A DNA stretch of 64,000 bases, taken from positions 372,001 to 436,000 of the forward strand of contig NZ_AP024718.1 in the NCBI RefSeq assembly GCF_030294985.1, read 5' to 3'. The position numbers and the translations under genes are program-made. The notes beneath the pieces are model-generated. The model was not told where the DNA came from. It saw only the letters and a program-made list of their open reading frames with translations, and ran no database searches. Positions within the stretch are counted from its first letter, which is position 1. Every line of letters begins with the position of its first letter. The DNA is from Methylomarinovum tepidoasis. GTDB lineage: Bacteria > Pseudomonadota > Gammaproteobacteria > Methylococcales > Methylothermaceae. Positions 19,581 through 29,064 of this stretch are shown here, in pieces.

Positions 19581-20480
19581 TTATTCAGCCGGCAAAAAAC
19601 GGCTGCGCCAGTCGAACCAGGCATCGCTCAGGCCCACCAGCGCCAGCGGCAGGAAAACGTGGGGCACCAGCGCCATCAGAATGTAAAGGCCATAGAGCCA
19701 ACCGCGCATGTTGCGGGCGGCGAGGATGGCGTGCAGGACGGCGACGCCGGCGAACACGTAGAGGACGAAAAGCACGATCCCTACGTTCACCAGCACCTCG
19801 TGCAGCTTGCCGTCGGCAAACGTCCCCAGCACCACCAGGGCGAGCGTGAACCAGGCCAGGGAGGGGCGCAAGCGCAACGTCAGAAATTCCCGGCGGAAAC
19901 CACCGGGATTGTAGAGCAGCGCCTGCCACCAGCGTCCCCAGATCAAACTCAGGGCCAGACTGGAAACCATCCCGGCCGCCATGATGCCGGTCATGTAACG
20001 AGTCATGGTCACCAGCTGCGGCTGCCACAAAGCGGTGTCGACACCGGCCTGGCGCCAGACCGGCCCGAACACGGCCTGGAGGCGCTGATACCAGAAATCC
20101 GCCGGATCGCTCACAACGGCGTACACCAGAATCACCCCGGCCATGCCGATCACCGTCAGCAGGGCCAGCGTCAGCCCCAGGTCGCGGCTCAGGCGCAGAA
20201 ACAGGGCCGTCCCCCACACCGGCAGCCACAGCAGCAGACCGTAGGCGGCGGGAAAGATGAAATTCCCCAACACGATGGCCCCTAAAAGCCCTGCGGCCAG
20301 ACCTGCCGCCAGCAGGGTGTTGAGCCCTTCGCGCCAGCCCAGACGCAGGGTCACCAGCGCCACCACCGCCGCCGCCAGCAAGCTCAGGGGCGGAAACAGC
20401 AGCGACAGCATCAGGGCGGTCGCTGCCACCGCGATGGCCTGCATCCGGCCCTGCATGATGAAGCTGGCGAGAAAGCGCAT
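19581..20480 (-). CDS. DUF2232 family membrane protein
   Basis: 299 residues with about eight hydrophobic helices, in the pattern of the DUF2232/YybS family that gammaproteobacteria often insert between rpsR and rplI. Features include LFPPLSLLAAAVVALVTLR near the N-terminus and an arginine-flanked cytoplasmic loop around residue 190. The ATG at 20480 is chosen over the GTG two codons upstream. The family may belong to ECF-transporter-like membrane components, but its function is not established. The position inside a ribosomal-protein operon is conserved. Confidence 0.82.
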   Translation of the reverse strand: MRFLASFIMQGRMQAIAVAATALMLSLLFPPLSLLAAAVVALVTLRLGWREGLNTLLAAGLAAGLLGAIVLGNFIFPAAYGLLLWLPVWGTALFLRLSRDLGLTLALLTVIGMAGVILVYAVVSDPADFWYQRLQAVFGPVWRQAGVDTALWQPQLVTMTRYMTGIMAAGMVSSLALSLIWGRWWQALLYNPGGFRREFLTLRLRPSLAWFTLALVVLGTFADGKLHEVLVNVGIVLFVLYVFAGVAVLHAILAARNMRGWLYGLYILMALVPHVFLPLALVGLSDAWFDWRSRFLPAE

Positions 20481-20500
20481 CGACACTGCCGCAGGCTGGC

Positions 20501-20728
20501 TTACTTGTGGGCGTCACAATACGGCAGCAGCGCTAGATAGCGGGCCCTTTTGATGGCCTTGGCGAGCTGCCTTTGATACTTGGCGCTGGTACCGGTGATG
20601 CGGCTGGGGACGATCTTGCCGGTCTCGGTGATGTATTCCTTCAGGGTGTCGAGATCCTTGTAGTCGATCTCCTTGACTCCCTCCGCGGTGAAGCGGCAGT
20701 ACTTACGGCGTCGGATGAAACGTGCCAT
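20501..20728 (-). CDS. rpsR: 30S ribosomal protein S18
   Basis: 75 residues, standard size. Diagnostic segments are [35 protein letters not shown] and [17 protein letters not shown]. It pairs with S6 on the 30S platform, and rpsF lies 19 bp upstream in the same operon. Confidence 0.98.
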   Translation of the reverse strand: MARFIRRRKYCRFTAEGVKEIDYKDLDTLKEYITETGKIVPSRITGTSAKYQRQLAKAIKRARYLALLPYCDAHK

Positions 20729-20747
20729 GGTTTACCTCGTGTTCGAT

Positions 20748-21167
20748 TCAGGATTCGCTGGGTTCGCCTGCGGGGGCTTTGGCCTCGGCCGGCTTCTCTT
20801 CGGCCGAAGACGGCGAAGATGCGGGCCGGCGCTCGGCCGCCTCGGCTTCCTTGGGTCTAGCCATCGGCGACGGTTCGGTGACCGCCTCGTCGCGCTGGAT
20901 GATCAGCTCGCGCAGAATGGCGTCGTTGAAGCGGAAATGGCTCTGCAGCTCGGCGATGGTTTCCTGATCGCACTCGATGTTCATCAGGATGTAATGGGCC
21001 TTGTGCAGCTTTTGGATCGAATAGGCCAACTGACGCCGGCCCCAGTCTTCCAGCCGGTGGATCTTGCCGCCCTTGTCCTCGATCATGGCGCGGTAGCGCT
21101 CGAGCATGGCGGGCACCTGCGGACTCTGGTCCGGATGGACCAGGAACACGATTTCGTAGTGTCGCAT
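20748..21167 (-). CDS. rpsF: 30S ribosomal protein S6 with extended tail
   Basis: 139 residues. The S6 fold occupies residues 1-100 ([20 protein letters not shown], then [11 protein letters not shown]-like sequence and [10 protein letters not shown]). A further ~38 residues rich in Ala, Glu, Pro and Ser follow ([20 protein letters not shown]). The Glu-rich tail recalls that of E. coli S6, which is modified by RimK with added glutamates, but here it is longer and ends ES rather than in poly-Glu. It is the first gene of the operon. Confidence 0.97.
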   Translation of the reverse strand: MRHYEIVFLVHPDQSPQVPAMLERYRAMIEDKGGKIHRLEDWGRRQLAYSIQKLHKAHYILMNIECDQETIAELQSHFRFNDAILRELIIQRDEAVTEPSPMARPKEAEAAERRPASSPSSAEEKPAEAKAPAGEPSES

Positions 21168-21219
21168 AATGGCTCCTTACGGTTTGAACAGCTTTCTACC
21201 CGATGTAGTAAAGCAAGGA

Positions 21220-21237
21220 GCGAATGGGAACATTCGC
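21220..21237 (-). promoter_or_regulatory. Hairpin in rpsF leader
   Basis: Minus-strand GCGAATG-TTCC-CATTCGC lies between the promoter and the rpsF start, in a ~75-nt leader. Many bacteria carry an S6:S18-binding leader here. I do not see enough of that motif to call it, so this is a hairpin with a suggestive position. Confidence 0.4.
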
Positions 21238-21252
21238 CGTGATAAACGGTTA

Positions 21253-21281
21253 ATTGTAGCCGCTTGAGGACAGGGAAACAA
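21253..21281 (-). promoter_or_regulatory. Sigma70 promoter of the rpsF operon
   Basis: On the minus strand, TTGTTT (-35) is separated by 17 bp from TACAAT (-10), giving a start about 80 nt before the rpsF ATG. Confidence 0.65.
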
Positions 21282-21358
21282 TGGCCGGAAAGTCCCATCA
21301 TCCATCTGCCGGAGGGGGCTGGGAAGGGGCTGCCGGAAACTGACAGACGCCAGGCACC

Positions 21359-22594
21359 TCAGCGCCGGCAGGCTCCCTGATAGAGGATTACAGGCTCGAC
21401 GGCCTCGAAACGGCACGAAAACCCGTGAGGAATGAGATAGGACTGGCCGCAGCGCAACGAAATCCTCCCCCGGCTCCAGGTGATCTGGCATCGGCCTTCG
21501 AGCACGATGCCGAGGCGCAGGGCTCCCGAGGCGTCGAAAACGTCTCCGCCAGCCAGCTCGATACGGCTGAGGCGAAACTCGTCCACCGGGACTTCATAGA
21601 CGGCCTCCATGCCGTGCGACACCGGCCGCAGGATTTCCGCCGGCCGCCCCTCGAACCTGACGATCTCCAGCAGCGCCGGCACGTCCACGTGCTTGGGGGT
21701 CAAACCGCCGCGCAGGACATTGTTGGAGTTGGCCATGATCTCCACCCCCACTCCCTGCAGGTAGGCGTGGAGTTCGCCGGCGGCCTGAAAGATCGCATCC
21801 CCCGGCCGCAGACGGAGAAAGTTGAGCAGGAAGATGGAAAACAGCCCCCGGTCGTGATGGCCCGCCTGGGAGTAAAGTTCATCGGCCCACAGGAACCAGA
21901 ATTCCCGCTGTTCTTTCGACCACGGGCCTTCCCGCTGCAGCCGCTGCAGCACCGGCCCGAGCAGGGCGTCCACTTCGGCCTGGGGCAAGGTCATCAGCGT
22001 CTCGTAGAAGCGCCTCAGGCCGCATTCCCGCAGCCGCCGCAGCAATCCCGCCCATTCGGGAATGCGCGCCAGTTCCGCCTCGATCTCCGCCTCGGGGCGA
22101 AAGCCCTTGAGGGCATAGAAGGGCGTCAGGGCGCTCAGAAGTTCCGGCTTGTGGTTGCGGTCGCGGTAATTGCGCCGGGGCGAATCCAGCGGGACGCCCT
22201 GCGCCTCCTCCCGCGCGTAGCCGGCCTCCGCCTGCCGCCTGTCGGGATGCACCTGGATCGACAACGGCCGGGCCGCCGCCAGGATCTTGAGCAGAAACGG
22301 CAGCTGGCCATGATACTTGTCGGCCAGCTCCCCCAGCAATTGCGTCGGTGCGGCGGCCAGCAGCCGGTCCAGCGGCACCTTGACGCCATCGATCACCGCC
22401 TGGGCCGGCAGATCGGGATGGGCCCCGATCCACAGTTCGGCGAAGGGTTTGCGCTCGGGATTGGGGATTCCCAGCAGCCGGGGGATGTAGTCGGGATCCC
22501 CCCAGGCGTAGTGCTGCACCCCGCAGAACAGGGGCAACGGGGCCGGATCACGGCGGAAAGCGGTGATCGCCCGCTCGATTCGGTCCTGCATCAT
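21359..22594 (-). CDS. manA: Type I mannose-6-phosphate isomerase
   Basis: 411 residues. It interconverts fructose-6-P and mannose-6-P to feed GDP-mannose and polysaccharide synthesis. Zinc-site and family motifs are CGVQHYAWGDPDYIP, KPFAELWIGAHP, LSIQVHPDR (Gln and His ligands), NHKPELL (Glu/His) and an arginine region near GGLTPKHVD. The C-terminal cupin barrel ends GHFLIP-like (SYLIPHGFSCRFEA). The first ATG (22594) is followed by a second in-frame ATG. It lies downstream of ftsZ, the place where many gammaproteobacteria have lpxC. Confidence 0.92.
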   Translation of the reverse strand: MMQDRIERAITAFRRDPAPLPLFCGVQHYAWGDPDYIPRLLGIPNPERKPFAELWIGAHPDLPAQAVIDGVKVPLDRLLAAAPTQLLGELADKYHGQLPFLLKILAAARPLSIQVHPDRRQAEAGYAREEAQGVPLDSPRRNYRDRNHKPELLSALTPFYALKGFRPEAEIEAELARIPEWAGLLRRLRECGLRRFYETLMTLPQAEVDALLGPVLQRLQREGPWSKEQREFWFLWADELYSQAGHHDRGLFSIFLLNFLRLRPGDAIFQAAGELHAYLQGVGVEIMANSNNVLRGGLTPKHVDVPALLEIVRFEGRPAEILRPVSHGMEAVYEVPVDEFRLSRIELAGGDVFDASGALRLGIVLEGRCQITWSRGRISLRCGQSYLIPHGFSCRFEAVEPVILYQGACRR

Positions 22595-22614
22595 GGCGCT
22601 CCAGCTTTGGTATA

Positions 22615-22636
22615 GGAGGCCCCGGCCGGGGCCTCC
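22615..22636. terminator. Strong hairpin between ftsZ and manA
   Basis: GGAGGCCCCGG-CCGGGGCCTCC is a perfect 11-bp palindrome, 10 bp after the ftsZ stop. No T-tract follows on either strand, so it may act as an mRNA-end stabiliser or a weak terminator rather than a full stop. Confidence 0.5.
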
Positions 22637-22645
22637 GTATGCCCG

Positions 22646-23812
22646 TCAGTCCGCCTGCCGGCGCAGGAAGGCGGGAATGTCGAGGTAGTCGAGATCGTCC
22701 TCCTGGGCGGCCGGCGTGCCGCTCGGCACGTTGAGCTTGCGCACCCGTTCCGGCTGGCGCCGGATCACCGCCGGGCGGTCGAGCTCCTCGTAGTCCACCT
22801 CGCCATCGGCCTTCTTTTCCACCAGCCGCACCGGCGGTTCGGCCGCGCTGCGACCGCCTTCCAAGCCGGTGGCCACCACGGTGACGCGGATCTCGTCCTG
22901 CAGCTCCGGATCGATGACGGTGCCGACGACCACCACCGCATCCTCGGAGGCGAACTCCTTGACCGTATTGCCGACGATGTCGAACTCGCCGATGGACAGG
23001 TCCAGACCGCCGGTGATGTTGACCAGGATGCCCTTGGCGCCCTGGAGGTTGATGTCCTCCAGCAGGGGGCTGGCGATGGCGCTTTCGGCCGCCTTGCGGG
23101 CCCGCTCCTCACCGCTGGCGCTGCCGGTGCCCATCATCGCCATGCCCATCTCCGACATCACGGTGCGCACGTCGGCGAAGTCCACGTTGATGAGGCCGGG
23201 ACGGGTGATGAGCTCGGCGATCCCCTGCACCGCCCCCAGCAGCACGTCGTTAGCGGCGGCGAAGGCCTGCAACAGCGACGCCTGGCTGCCGAGCACCGGC
23301 AGCAGCTTCTCGTTGGGGATGGTTATGAGGGAATCGACGTAGCGGCTCAGTTCCTCGATGCCCTGCTCGGCGATGGCGCGGCGCTTGTTGCCCTCGAAGG
23401 GGAACGGCTTGGTCACCACGGCCACCGTCAGCACGCCCATGTCCTTGGCGATCTCAGCGAACACCGGCGCCGCACCGGTGCCGGTGCCGCCGCCCATGCC
23501 AGCGGTCAGGAACACCATGTCGGCCCCCTGGATGAGCTCCTGGATGCGGTCACGGTCGTCCATCGCCGCCTGCTTGCCCACTTCCGGGTTGGCCCCGGCG
23601 CCCAGCCCCTTGGTCAGTTCGGCGCCGATCTGCAGCACGTGCTTGGCCGCCGACTTGCGCAGGGCCTGGGCGTCGGTGTTGGCACAGATGAACTCGACCC
23701 CCTCGATGTTGCTGTTGACCATGTGGTCCACCGCATTGCTGCCACCGCCACCGATGCCGATCACCTTGATGACGGCGTTCTGCCCGTAATCGTCCACCAT
23801 TTCAAATTTCAT
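22646..23812 (-). CDS. ftsZ: Cell division GTPase FtsZ
   Basis: 388 residues from the ATG at 23812 (MKFEMVDDYGQNAVIKVIGI). The frame stays open upstream through ftsA, but that part is out of frame with ftsA and not coding. The tubulin signature GGGTGTGAAPV, the T7 loop region NVDFADVRTVM and the C-terminal FtsA/ZipA-binding tail DYLDIPAFLRRQ are present. It forms the division ring. It is the last gene of the dcw cluster, 47 bp after ftsA. Confidence 0.98.
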   Translation of the reverse strand: MKFEMVDDYGQNAVIKVIGIGGGGSNAVDHMVNSNIEGVEFICANTDAQALRKSAAKHVLQIGAELTKGLGAGANPEVGKQAAMDDRDRIQELIQGADMVFLTAGMGGGTGTGAAPVFAEIAKDMGVLTVAVVTKPFPFEGNKRRAIAEQGIEELSRYVDSLITIPNEKLLPVLGSQASLLQAFAAANDVLLGAVQGIAELITRPGLINVDFADVRTVMSEMGMAMMGTGSASGEERARKAAESAIASPLLEDINLQGAKGILVNITGGLDLSIGEFDIVGNTVKEFASEDAVVVVGTVIDPELQDEIRVTVVATGLEGGRSAAEPPVRLVEKKADGEVDYEELDRPAVIRRQPERVRKLNVPSGTPAAQEDDLDYLDIPAFLRRQAD

Positions 23813-23859
23813 GGTATTGCTCCTCTCCTCTAGGCTTGTTTTCGACACGACAAAAATCG

Positions 23860-25095
23860 TCAAAAATTCCCCTGAAACCATCTGCACATTCGCCGCCACA
23901 GCGCCCGCAGGCCGGAAACCTCGTCGTCCAGCCCCGGCAGCCGCTGATGCTGGCGGCCGAACAGCAGCAGCCCCACACCGGTGGCATAGGCGGGATTGCG
24001 GATCACATCGGTGAGCCCGGTGACGTGGCGCGGCATTCCTAACCGCACCGGCATGTGGAAGATTTCCTCCGCCAGTTCCACCAAGCCCGCCAGCTTGGCG
24101 CTGCCGCCGGTGAGCACCACCCCACCGGGAATCAGATCCTCGAAGCCGCTGCGGCGCAGCTCGGCCTGGATCAGCATCAGCAGCTCCTCGCAGCGGGGCT
24201 CGACGATCTCGGCCAGGTTGTGGCGCGAGATCCGCCGCGGCGGGCGGTCGCCGATGCTGGGCACTTCGATCACGTCGTCGATGTCCGCCAGCTGGGTCAA
24301 GGCGCAGGCGTGTTCGATCTTGATGCGTTCGGCGTGATGGGTCGGGGTGCGCAGGGCGACGGCGATGTCGTTGCTGATCTGGTCCCCGGCGATGGGGATC
24401 ACCGCGGTGTGGCGAATGGCGCCGTCGGTGTAGATGGCGATGTCGGTGGTGCCGCCGCCGATGTCCACCAGGCACACGCCGAGGTGGCGTTCGTCCTCGC
24501 TCAGCACCGCATGGGCCGAGGCCAGCTGTTCGAGGATGATGTCCTCCACCTCCAGACCGCAGCGGCGCACGCATTTGACGATGTTCTGGGCCGCGCTCAC
24601 CGCCCCGGTGACGATGTGGACCTTGGCCTCCAGGCGGATGCCGGCCATGCCCACCGGCTCTTTGATGCCGGTCTGGCTGTCGATGATGTATTCCTGGGGC
24701 AGGACGTGGAGCAACTTTTGGTCTGCGGGGATCGCCACCGCCTTGGCGGAATCGAGCACCCGCTCCACATCGGCTGGCGTCACCTCTTTGTCCTTGATGG
24801 CGACGATGCCGTGGGAATTGAGACTACGGATGTGGCTGCCGGCGATGCCGACATAGACCGAATGAATCTGGAACCCGGCCATCAATTCGGCCTCCTCCAC
24901 CGCCCGCTGGATCGCCTGGACCGTGGACTCGAGGTTGACCACCACCCCCTTCTTGAGGCCGGTGGAGGGATGGGTGCCGATGCCGACGATCTCGATCTCG
25001 TCCTCTTCGGGATTGTATTCGCCGACGATGGCGGCCACCTTGGAGGTGCCGATGTCGAGGCCGACGAGGATGTTCTGGTCTTTGCGTTTAGCCAT
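23860..25095 (-). CDS. ftsA: Cell division protein FtsA
   Basis: 411 residues. An actin-like ATPase that tethers FtsZ to the membrane. It has the phosphate-1 motif LVGLDIGTSKVAAIVGE, the SHI/1C domain (residues ~85-165), VCLVDIGGGTTDIAIY (phosphate 2) and GGVVLTGGSAKLAGL (adenosine motif). The C-terminal amphipathic membrane helix is RALWRRMCRWFQGNF. The start overlaps the end of ftsQ by 8 bp. Confidence 0.97.
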   Translation of the reverse strand: MAKRKDQNILVGLDIGTSKVAAIVGEYNPEEDEIEIVGIGTHPSTGLKKGVVVNLESTVQAIQRAVEEAELMAGFQIHSVYVGIAGSHIRSLNSHGIVAIKDKEVTPADVERVLDSAKAVAIPADQKLLHVLPQEYIIDSQTGIKEPVGMAGIRLEAKVHIVTGAVSAAQNIVKCVRRCGLEVEDIILEQLASAHAVLSEDERHLGVCLVDIGGGTTDIAIYTDGAIRHTAVIPIAGDQISNDIAVALRTPTHHAERIKIEHACALTQLADIDDVIEVPSIGDRPPRRISRHNLAEIVEPRCEELLMLIQAELRRSGFEDLIPGGVVLTGGSAKLAGLVELAEEIFHMPVRLGMPRHVTGLTDVIRNPAYATGVGLLLFGRQHQRLPGLDDEVSGLRALWRRMCRWFQGNF

Positions 25096-25807
25096 GCTGC
25101 GCTTGCGTGTGTTTCACTTCGGTGGCGGGCTCGCGCAGGCGGAGCGCGAAGCCATGGTTGTAACGAGCGTCCACGTAGCCGATGCGGCGGCGGACGTCCG
25201 CCGTCAGCTGCCCCAGCGCCCGCGCCACCCCTTCGAAGGCGGCCTCGGGACGCACCCGGCCGAGCACCAGGGTCATCCCCTCGCGGGTTTCCAGGCGCCA
25301 GCTGCGGCGCGAATCCACCTGCAGGCGGACGATGTGCCAGCCCAGGGGCGCCAGGGCTGCGCCCATGCAGCGGTAGGCGGTCAGCAGGCGGGATTCGTAG
25401 CCTTCCGGGCCGCTCAGCAGGGGGAGACCGGCATACTCGCGGACGTCGTCGGCCGGAGTGAACTTCTCTCCTCGGGCATTGAGCAGGGAGGCATTCCCCC
25501 AGCGTACCACAGGGCGCTGCTCCCGCAGCTCGATCTGAAAGGTCCGGGGCCAGATCCGCTCGGCCCGCGCCGCCGCCACCCAGGGAAGCCGGCGCACGGC
25601 AGCGGCCACAGCGGTCAGATCCGTCCCCCAGTAACCGCGCAGGTGCGGAACGACGGCCTCCTTCAGCGCCGCCATGCGGACGTGACGCAGCGGACCGACG
25701 ATCCGCACCTGGGGCGGTCCACTGTCCATTTCCCGCATTCGTTCCACCATGGCTCCCATCATACCGATCAATGCCAGCCCCCACAGGACCGTTTTAGCGC
25801 GCGACAC
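25088..25807 (-). CDS. ftsQ: Cell division protein FtsQ
   Basis: 239 residues. One N-terminal membrane helix (AKTVLWGLALIGMMGAMV) is followed by a periplasmic POTRA domain (VRIVGPLRHVRMAALKEAVV, then LPWVAAARAERIWPRTFQIEL). The beta domain ends with IGYVDARYNHGFALRL. The cytoplasmic N-terminus is very short. It overlaps ddl by 14 bp and ftsA by 8 bp. Confidence 0.93.
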   Translation of the reverse strand: MSRAKTVLWGLALIGMMGAMVERMREMDSGPPQVRIVGPLRHVRMAALKEAVVPHLRGYWGTDLTAVAAAVRRLPWVAAARAERIWPRTFQIELREQRPVVRWGNASLLNARGEKFTPADDVREYAGLPLLSGPEGYESRLLTAYRCMGAALAPLGWHIVRLQVDSRRSWRLETREGMTLVLGRVRPEAAFEGVARALGQLTADVRRRIGYVDARYNHGFALRLREPATEVKHTQAQHG

Positions 25808-26717
25808 TGGTTTCCAGAATACGCCATACCAAACGCTCGAAATCCAGACCGGCCGCCTGCGCCGCCATCGGCACCAGGCTGTGGTCGGTCATTCCCGGCA
25901 CGGTGTTGACCTCGATCAGCCACGGCCGCCCCTGACGGTCGCGGAACAGGTCCACCCGAGCCCAGCCGCTGACCCGCAACACCTCGCAGGCCCGAGCGGC
26001 CAGTTGCTGCAGCGCCCGCTCCCCGGCCAGGGGCAAACCGCAAGGACACAGATAGCGGGTGTCGTCGGCCCGGTACTTGGCCTCGAAGTCATAGAAGGCC
26101 CGCGGCGTTTCCAAACGGATCAGAGGCAGCATTTCGCCCTGCAGCATCGCCGCGGTATATTCCTCGCCGTCGATCCATGCCTCGGCCATCACCGGACCGT
26201 AGTCCCGGGCCGCTTCCCAGGCGGCCGCCAGTTCCGCCGCCGTCTCCACCTTGCTCATGCCGATGCTGGAGCCTTCCAGAATCGGTTTGACGATCAGCGG
26301 GAAACCCAGGCGGTCGGCACACGCCGCCAGATCGCCCGCCTCCCGGAGCACCACCCAGTCCGGCGTGGGCAGCCCGGCCCCGCGCCAGCACAGCTTGGTG
26401 GCCAGCTTGTCCATGCTCAAAGCCGATCCCAGCACGCCGCTGCCGGTATAGGGCAGCCCCAACGCCTCCAGCAATCCCTGCAGCACCCCGTCCTCGCCGC
26501 CGCGGCCGTGAACCAGGTTGAAGACCCGGTCGAAGCCCTTGCCGCCCAGGGCCGCCAACGGCCGGTTGCCGATGTCCACCGCGACGGCGTCCACCCCCTG
26601 GCGCTGCAGGGCTGCGGTCACCGCCCGGCCGCCGGTAAGAGAAATCTCCCGCTCGGCGCTGGTGCCGCCCATGGCCACCGCCACTTTGCCGAATTGCCGG
26701 GGATCGTCGATCTTCAT
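25794..26717 (-). CDS. ddl: D-alanine--D-alanine ligase
   Basis: 307 residues from the ATG at 26717. It makes D-Ala-D-Ala for the UDP-MurNAc pentapeptide. It has VAVAMGGTSAEREISLTGG, NLVHGRGGEDGVLQG, the ATP-grasp loop KPILEGSSIGMSKV and the metal-binding end VNTVPGMTDHSLVP. It overlaps murB by 4 bp and ftsQ by 14 bp. Confidence 0.97.
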   Translation of the reverse strand: MKIDDPRQFGKVAVAMGGTSAEREISLTGGRAVTAALQRQGVDAVAVDIGNRPLAALGGKGFDRVFNLVHGRGGEDGVLQGLLEALGLPYTGSGVLGSALSMDKLATKLCWRGAGLPTPDWVVLREAGDLAACADRLGFPLIVKPILEGSSIGMSKVETAAELAAAWEAARDYGPVMAEAWIDGEEYTAAMLQGEMLPLIRLETPRAFYDFEAKYRADDTRYLCPCGLPLAGERALQQLAARACEVLRVSGWARVDLFRDRQGRPWLIEVNTVPGMTDHSLVPMAAQAAGLDFERLVWRILETSVAR

Positions 26718-27619
26718 GGGGCGACTCCGATGATGCGCACCTCCAGCTCCAGGAGGATGCCGAAGCGGGCCTCGACCTCGGCCCGGGCCAGCTCGATCAG
26801 ATGCTCGATGTCGGCGGCGGTGGCGGTGCCGGTGTTGATGATGAAATTGGCGTGCTGCTGCGAGATCCTGGCACCGCCGATCTGCCGCCCCTTCAGGCCG
26901 CAGGCTTCGATCAGGCGGGCCGCATGGTCTCCGGGCGGATTCTTGAACACCGAGCCGCAATTGGGCCAGCGGGTCGGCTGGGTGCGGTTGCGGCGCGCCA
27001 GCAGCTCGCGGATACGGTGCTGGCCTGCGCCGATGTCGCCGCGCTGCAACTTCAGCCAAGCCCCCAGGAACCATTCCCCCGGCGGCCCCTCGACCTGGCG
27101 GTAACCGACCCGGTATTCCCGCGGGCTGCGGCGGTGAACCCGGCCGCGGCGGTCGAGCGTCTCCACCTCGTCCACCCACACCCAGGTCTCGCCGCCGAAG
27201 GCGCCAGCGTTCATCGCCAGGGCGCCCCCGAAGGTGCCCGGAATGCCGGCGAGGAACTCGGTCCCCCCCAGGCCGTGCAAGCTGCAGAAGCGGGCCACGT
27301 GGGCGCAGGGCACCCCGGCCTCCACGTACACCCGCCCGTCGGCCTCCAAACGCATGTCGCCCAGCCGTTTGGCGGTGACGATCACCGTCCCCGGCACGCC
27401 GCCGTCGCGCACCAGCACGTTGCTGCCCAGACCCAACCAGGTCAGGGGTTCGTCCGGGGGCAGCTGCCGCAGGAAGCGGATCAGGTCGTCACGGTCCGCC
27501 GGCTTGAACAGGCATTCTGCCGGCCCGCCCACCCGCCAGGTGGTGAAGGGCGCGAGCGGCACCCGGTATTCCAGGGTCCCCCGCAATTCGGCAAGGGCTG
27601 CCCGGGCGACCGCGTTCAT
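26714..27619 (-). CDS. murB: UDP-N-acetylenolpyruvoylglucosamine reductase
   Basis: 301 residues, FAD-dependent. It has [47 protein letters not shown] and the catalytic region [30 protein letters not shown] with the downstream Glu region follows. The lengths and motifs resemble type II (short) MurB. The ATG overlaps the murC stop by 4 bp. Confidence 0.96.
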   Translation of the reverse strand: MNAVARAALAELRGTLEYRVPLAPFTTWRVGGPAECLFKPADRDDLIRFLRQLPPDEPLTWLGLGSNVLVRDGGVPGTVIVTAKRLGDMRLEADGRVYVEAGVPCAHVARFCSLHGLGGTEFLAGIPGTFGGALAMNAGAFGGETWVWVDEVETLDRRGRVHRRSPREYRVGYRQVEGPPGEWFLGAWLKLQRGDIGAGQHRIRELLARRNRTQPTRWPNCGSVFKNPPGDHAARLIEACGLKGRQIGGARISQQHANFIINTGTATAADIEHLIELARAEVEARFGILLELEVRIIGVAP

Positions 27620-29064
27620 GACCAGATCTCCTGCAATCGTGACGCCAGACGGCCGATGCTGCCCGCCCCCAGGGTCAGGACCACGTCCCCCGCCCGCAGC
27701 CGGGATTCGAGAACCGCCGGCACCTCCGCCAGATCCGCCACCTCGATGACCGTCTGCCCGGCCTCCCGCAGGGCCTGTGCCAGCGCCTCGCTGTCGGCGC
27801 CGGGACGAGGCGCCTCGCCCGCCGCATAGACCGGCAGCAACAGCAGCGCGTCCACATCGGCGAGCACGCGCACGAAATCGTCGAACAGCTCCGCGGTACG
27901 GCTGTAGCGGTGGGGTTGGAACACCAACACCTGGCGCCGCTGCGGCCACGCCTGGCGGGCGGCCATCAGAGTCGCCTCCAGTTCCCGCGGATGATGGCCG
28001 TAATCGTCCACCAGCACGATCTCCCCGCCTTTCCAGGGCAGATGAGCCACCTGGAAACGCCGGCCGATACCGGCGAACCCCGCCAGGGCCTTTTGGATCG
28101 CCGCGGCGCCGACCCCCAGTTCCAGGGCGATGGCGATGGCGGCCAGGGCATTGAGCAGATTGTGGCGGCCGGGCAGGTTGAGCTCCACCGGCAGCGGCCG
28201 CGCCAGCCCCCGGCCCTCGACCACGAAGCGGGTCTTCAGCCCCGACGGCTCGATCCGGCGAGCACGCAGGTCGGCCTGGGGATGGCAGCCGTAGGTCAGC
28301 ACCGGCTTGTGGATCTGCGGCAGGATCTCCGCCACCCCCGGATCGTCCAGACACATCACCGCCAGACCATAGAACGGCAGCTGATGGAGAAATGCCACGA
28401 AGGTGTCCTGCAGCCGCCGCCAGTCGCCCCCGTAGGTGCCCATGTGGTCGCGGTCGACGTTGGTCACCACCGCCATGATCGGCGCCAGATGGAGGAAGGA
28501 AGCGTCGCTCTCGTCGGCCTCCGCCACCAGATAAGGGCTGGTGCCGAGCCCGGCATTGCTGCCGGCGCTGTTGAGACGGCCGCCGATGACGAAGGTGGGA
28601 TCCAGCCCGCCTTCGGCCAGGATGCTGGCCACCAGGCTGGTGGTGGTGGTCTTGCCGTGGGTGCCGGCGATGGCGACGCCGAAGCGGAAGCGCATCAGCT
28701 CGGCGAGCATCTCCGCCCGCGAGATCACCGGAATCCGGCGGCGGCGGGCCTCGGCCCATTCGGGATTGGCCGGATCCACCGCGCTCGAAACCACCACCAC
28801 GTCGGCGCCGACGACCTGGGCGGCGTCGTGCCCCACCTTCACCGCGACACCGAGGCTGCGCAGGCGCTGTAGCACCAGGCTGTCGCGGACGTCGGAGCCG
28901 GACACCCGGTAACCAAGATTGGCCAGCACTTCGGCGATGCCGCTCATGCCGACCCCGCCGATGCCGATGAAATGGATGCGGCCGATGGTCGCCATACGCT
29001 GCCGCACCGCATCGTTGCCGGCCGCCAATGGCCGGGCTTCAGGAACTTGGATTTTGGGTACCAT
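27616..29064 (-). CDS. murC: UDP-N-acetylmuramate--L-alanine ligase
   Basis: 482 residues. [20 protein letters not shown] is the N-terminal Rossmann motif, [13 protein letters not shown] the ATP P-loop and [15 protein letters not shown] the Mur ligase C-terminal motif. The N-terminal ~25 residues ([14 protein letters not shown]) precede the conserved fold. The start overlaps the 3' end of murG by 26 bp. Confidence 0.97.
   Translation of the reverse strand: MVPKIQVPEARPLAAGNDAVRQRMATIGRIHFIGIGGVGMSGIAEVLANLGYRVSGSDVRDSLVLQRLRSLGVAVKVGHDAAQVVGADVVVVSSAVDPANPEWAEARRRRIPVISRAEMLAELMRFRFGVAIAGTHGKTTTTSLVASILAEGGLDPTFVIGGRLNSAGSNAGLGTSPYLVAEADESDASFLHLAPIMAVVTNVDRDHMGTYGGDWRRLQDTFVAFLHQLPFYGLAVMCLDDPGVAEILPQIHKPVLTYGCHPQADLRARRIEPSGLKTRFVVEGRGLARPLPVELNLPGRHNLLNALAAIAIALELGVGAAAIQKALAGFAGIGRRFQVAHLPWKGGEIVLVDDYGHHPRELEATLMAARQAWPQRRQVLVFQPHRYSRTAELFDDFVRVLADVDALLLLPVYAAGEAPRPGADSEALAQALREAGQTVIEVADLAEVPAVLESRLRAGDVVLTLGAGSIGRLASRLQEIWS

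Noticed and set aside
23813-24574. N-terminal extension of the ftsZ frame
   Set aside because: This stretch is ftsA in another frame; FtsZ homology begins at the ATG at 23812.
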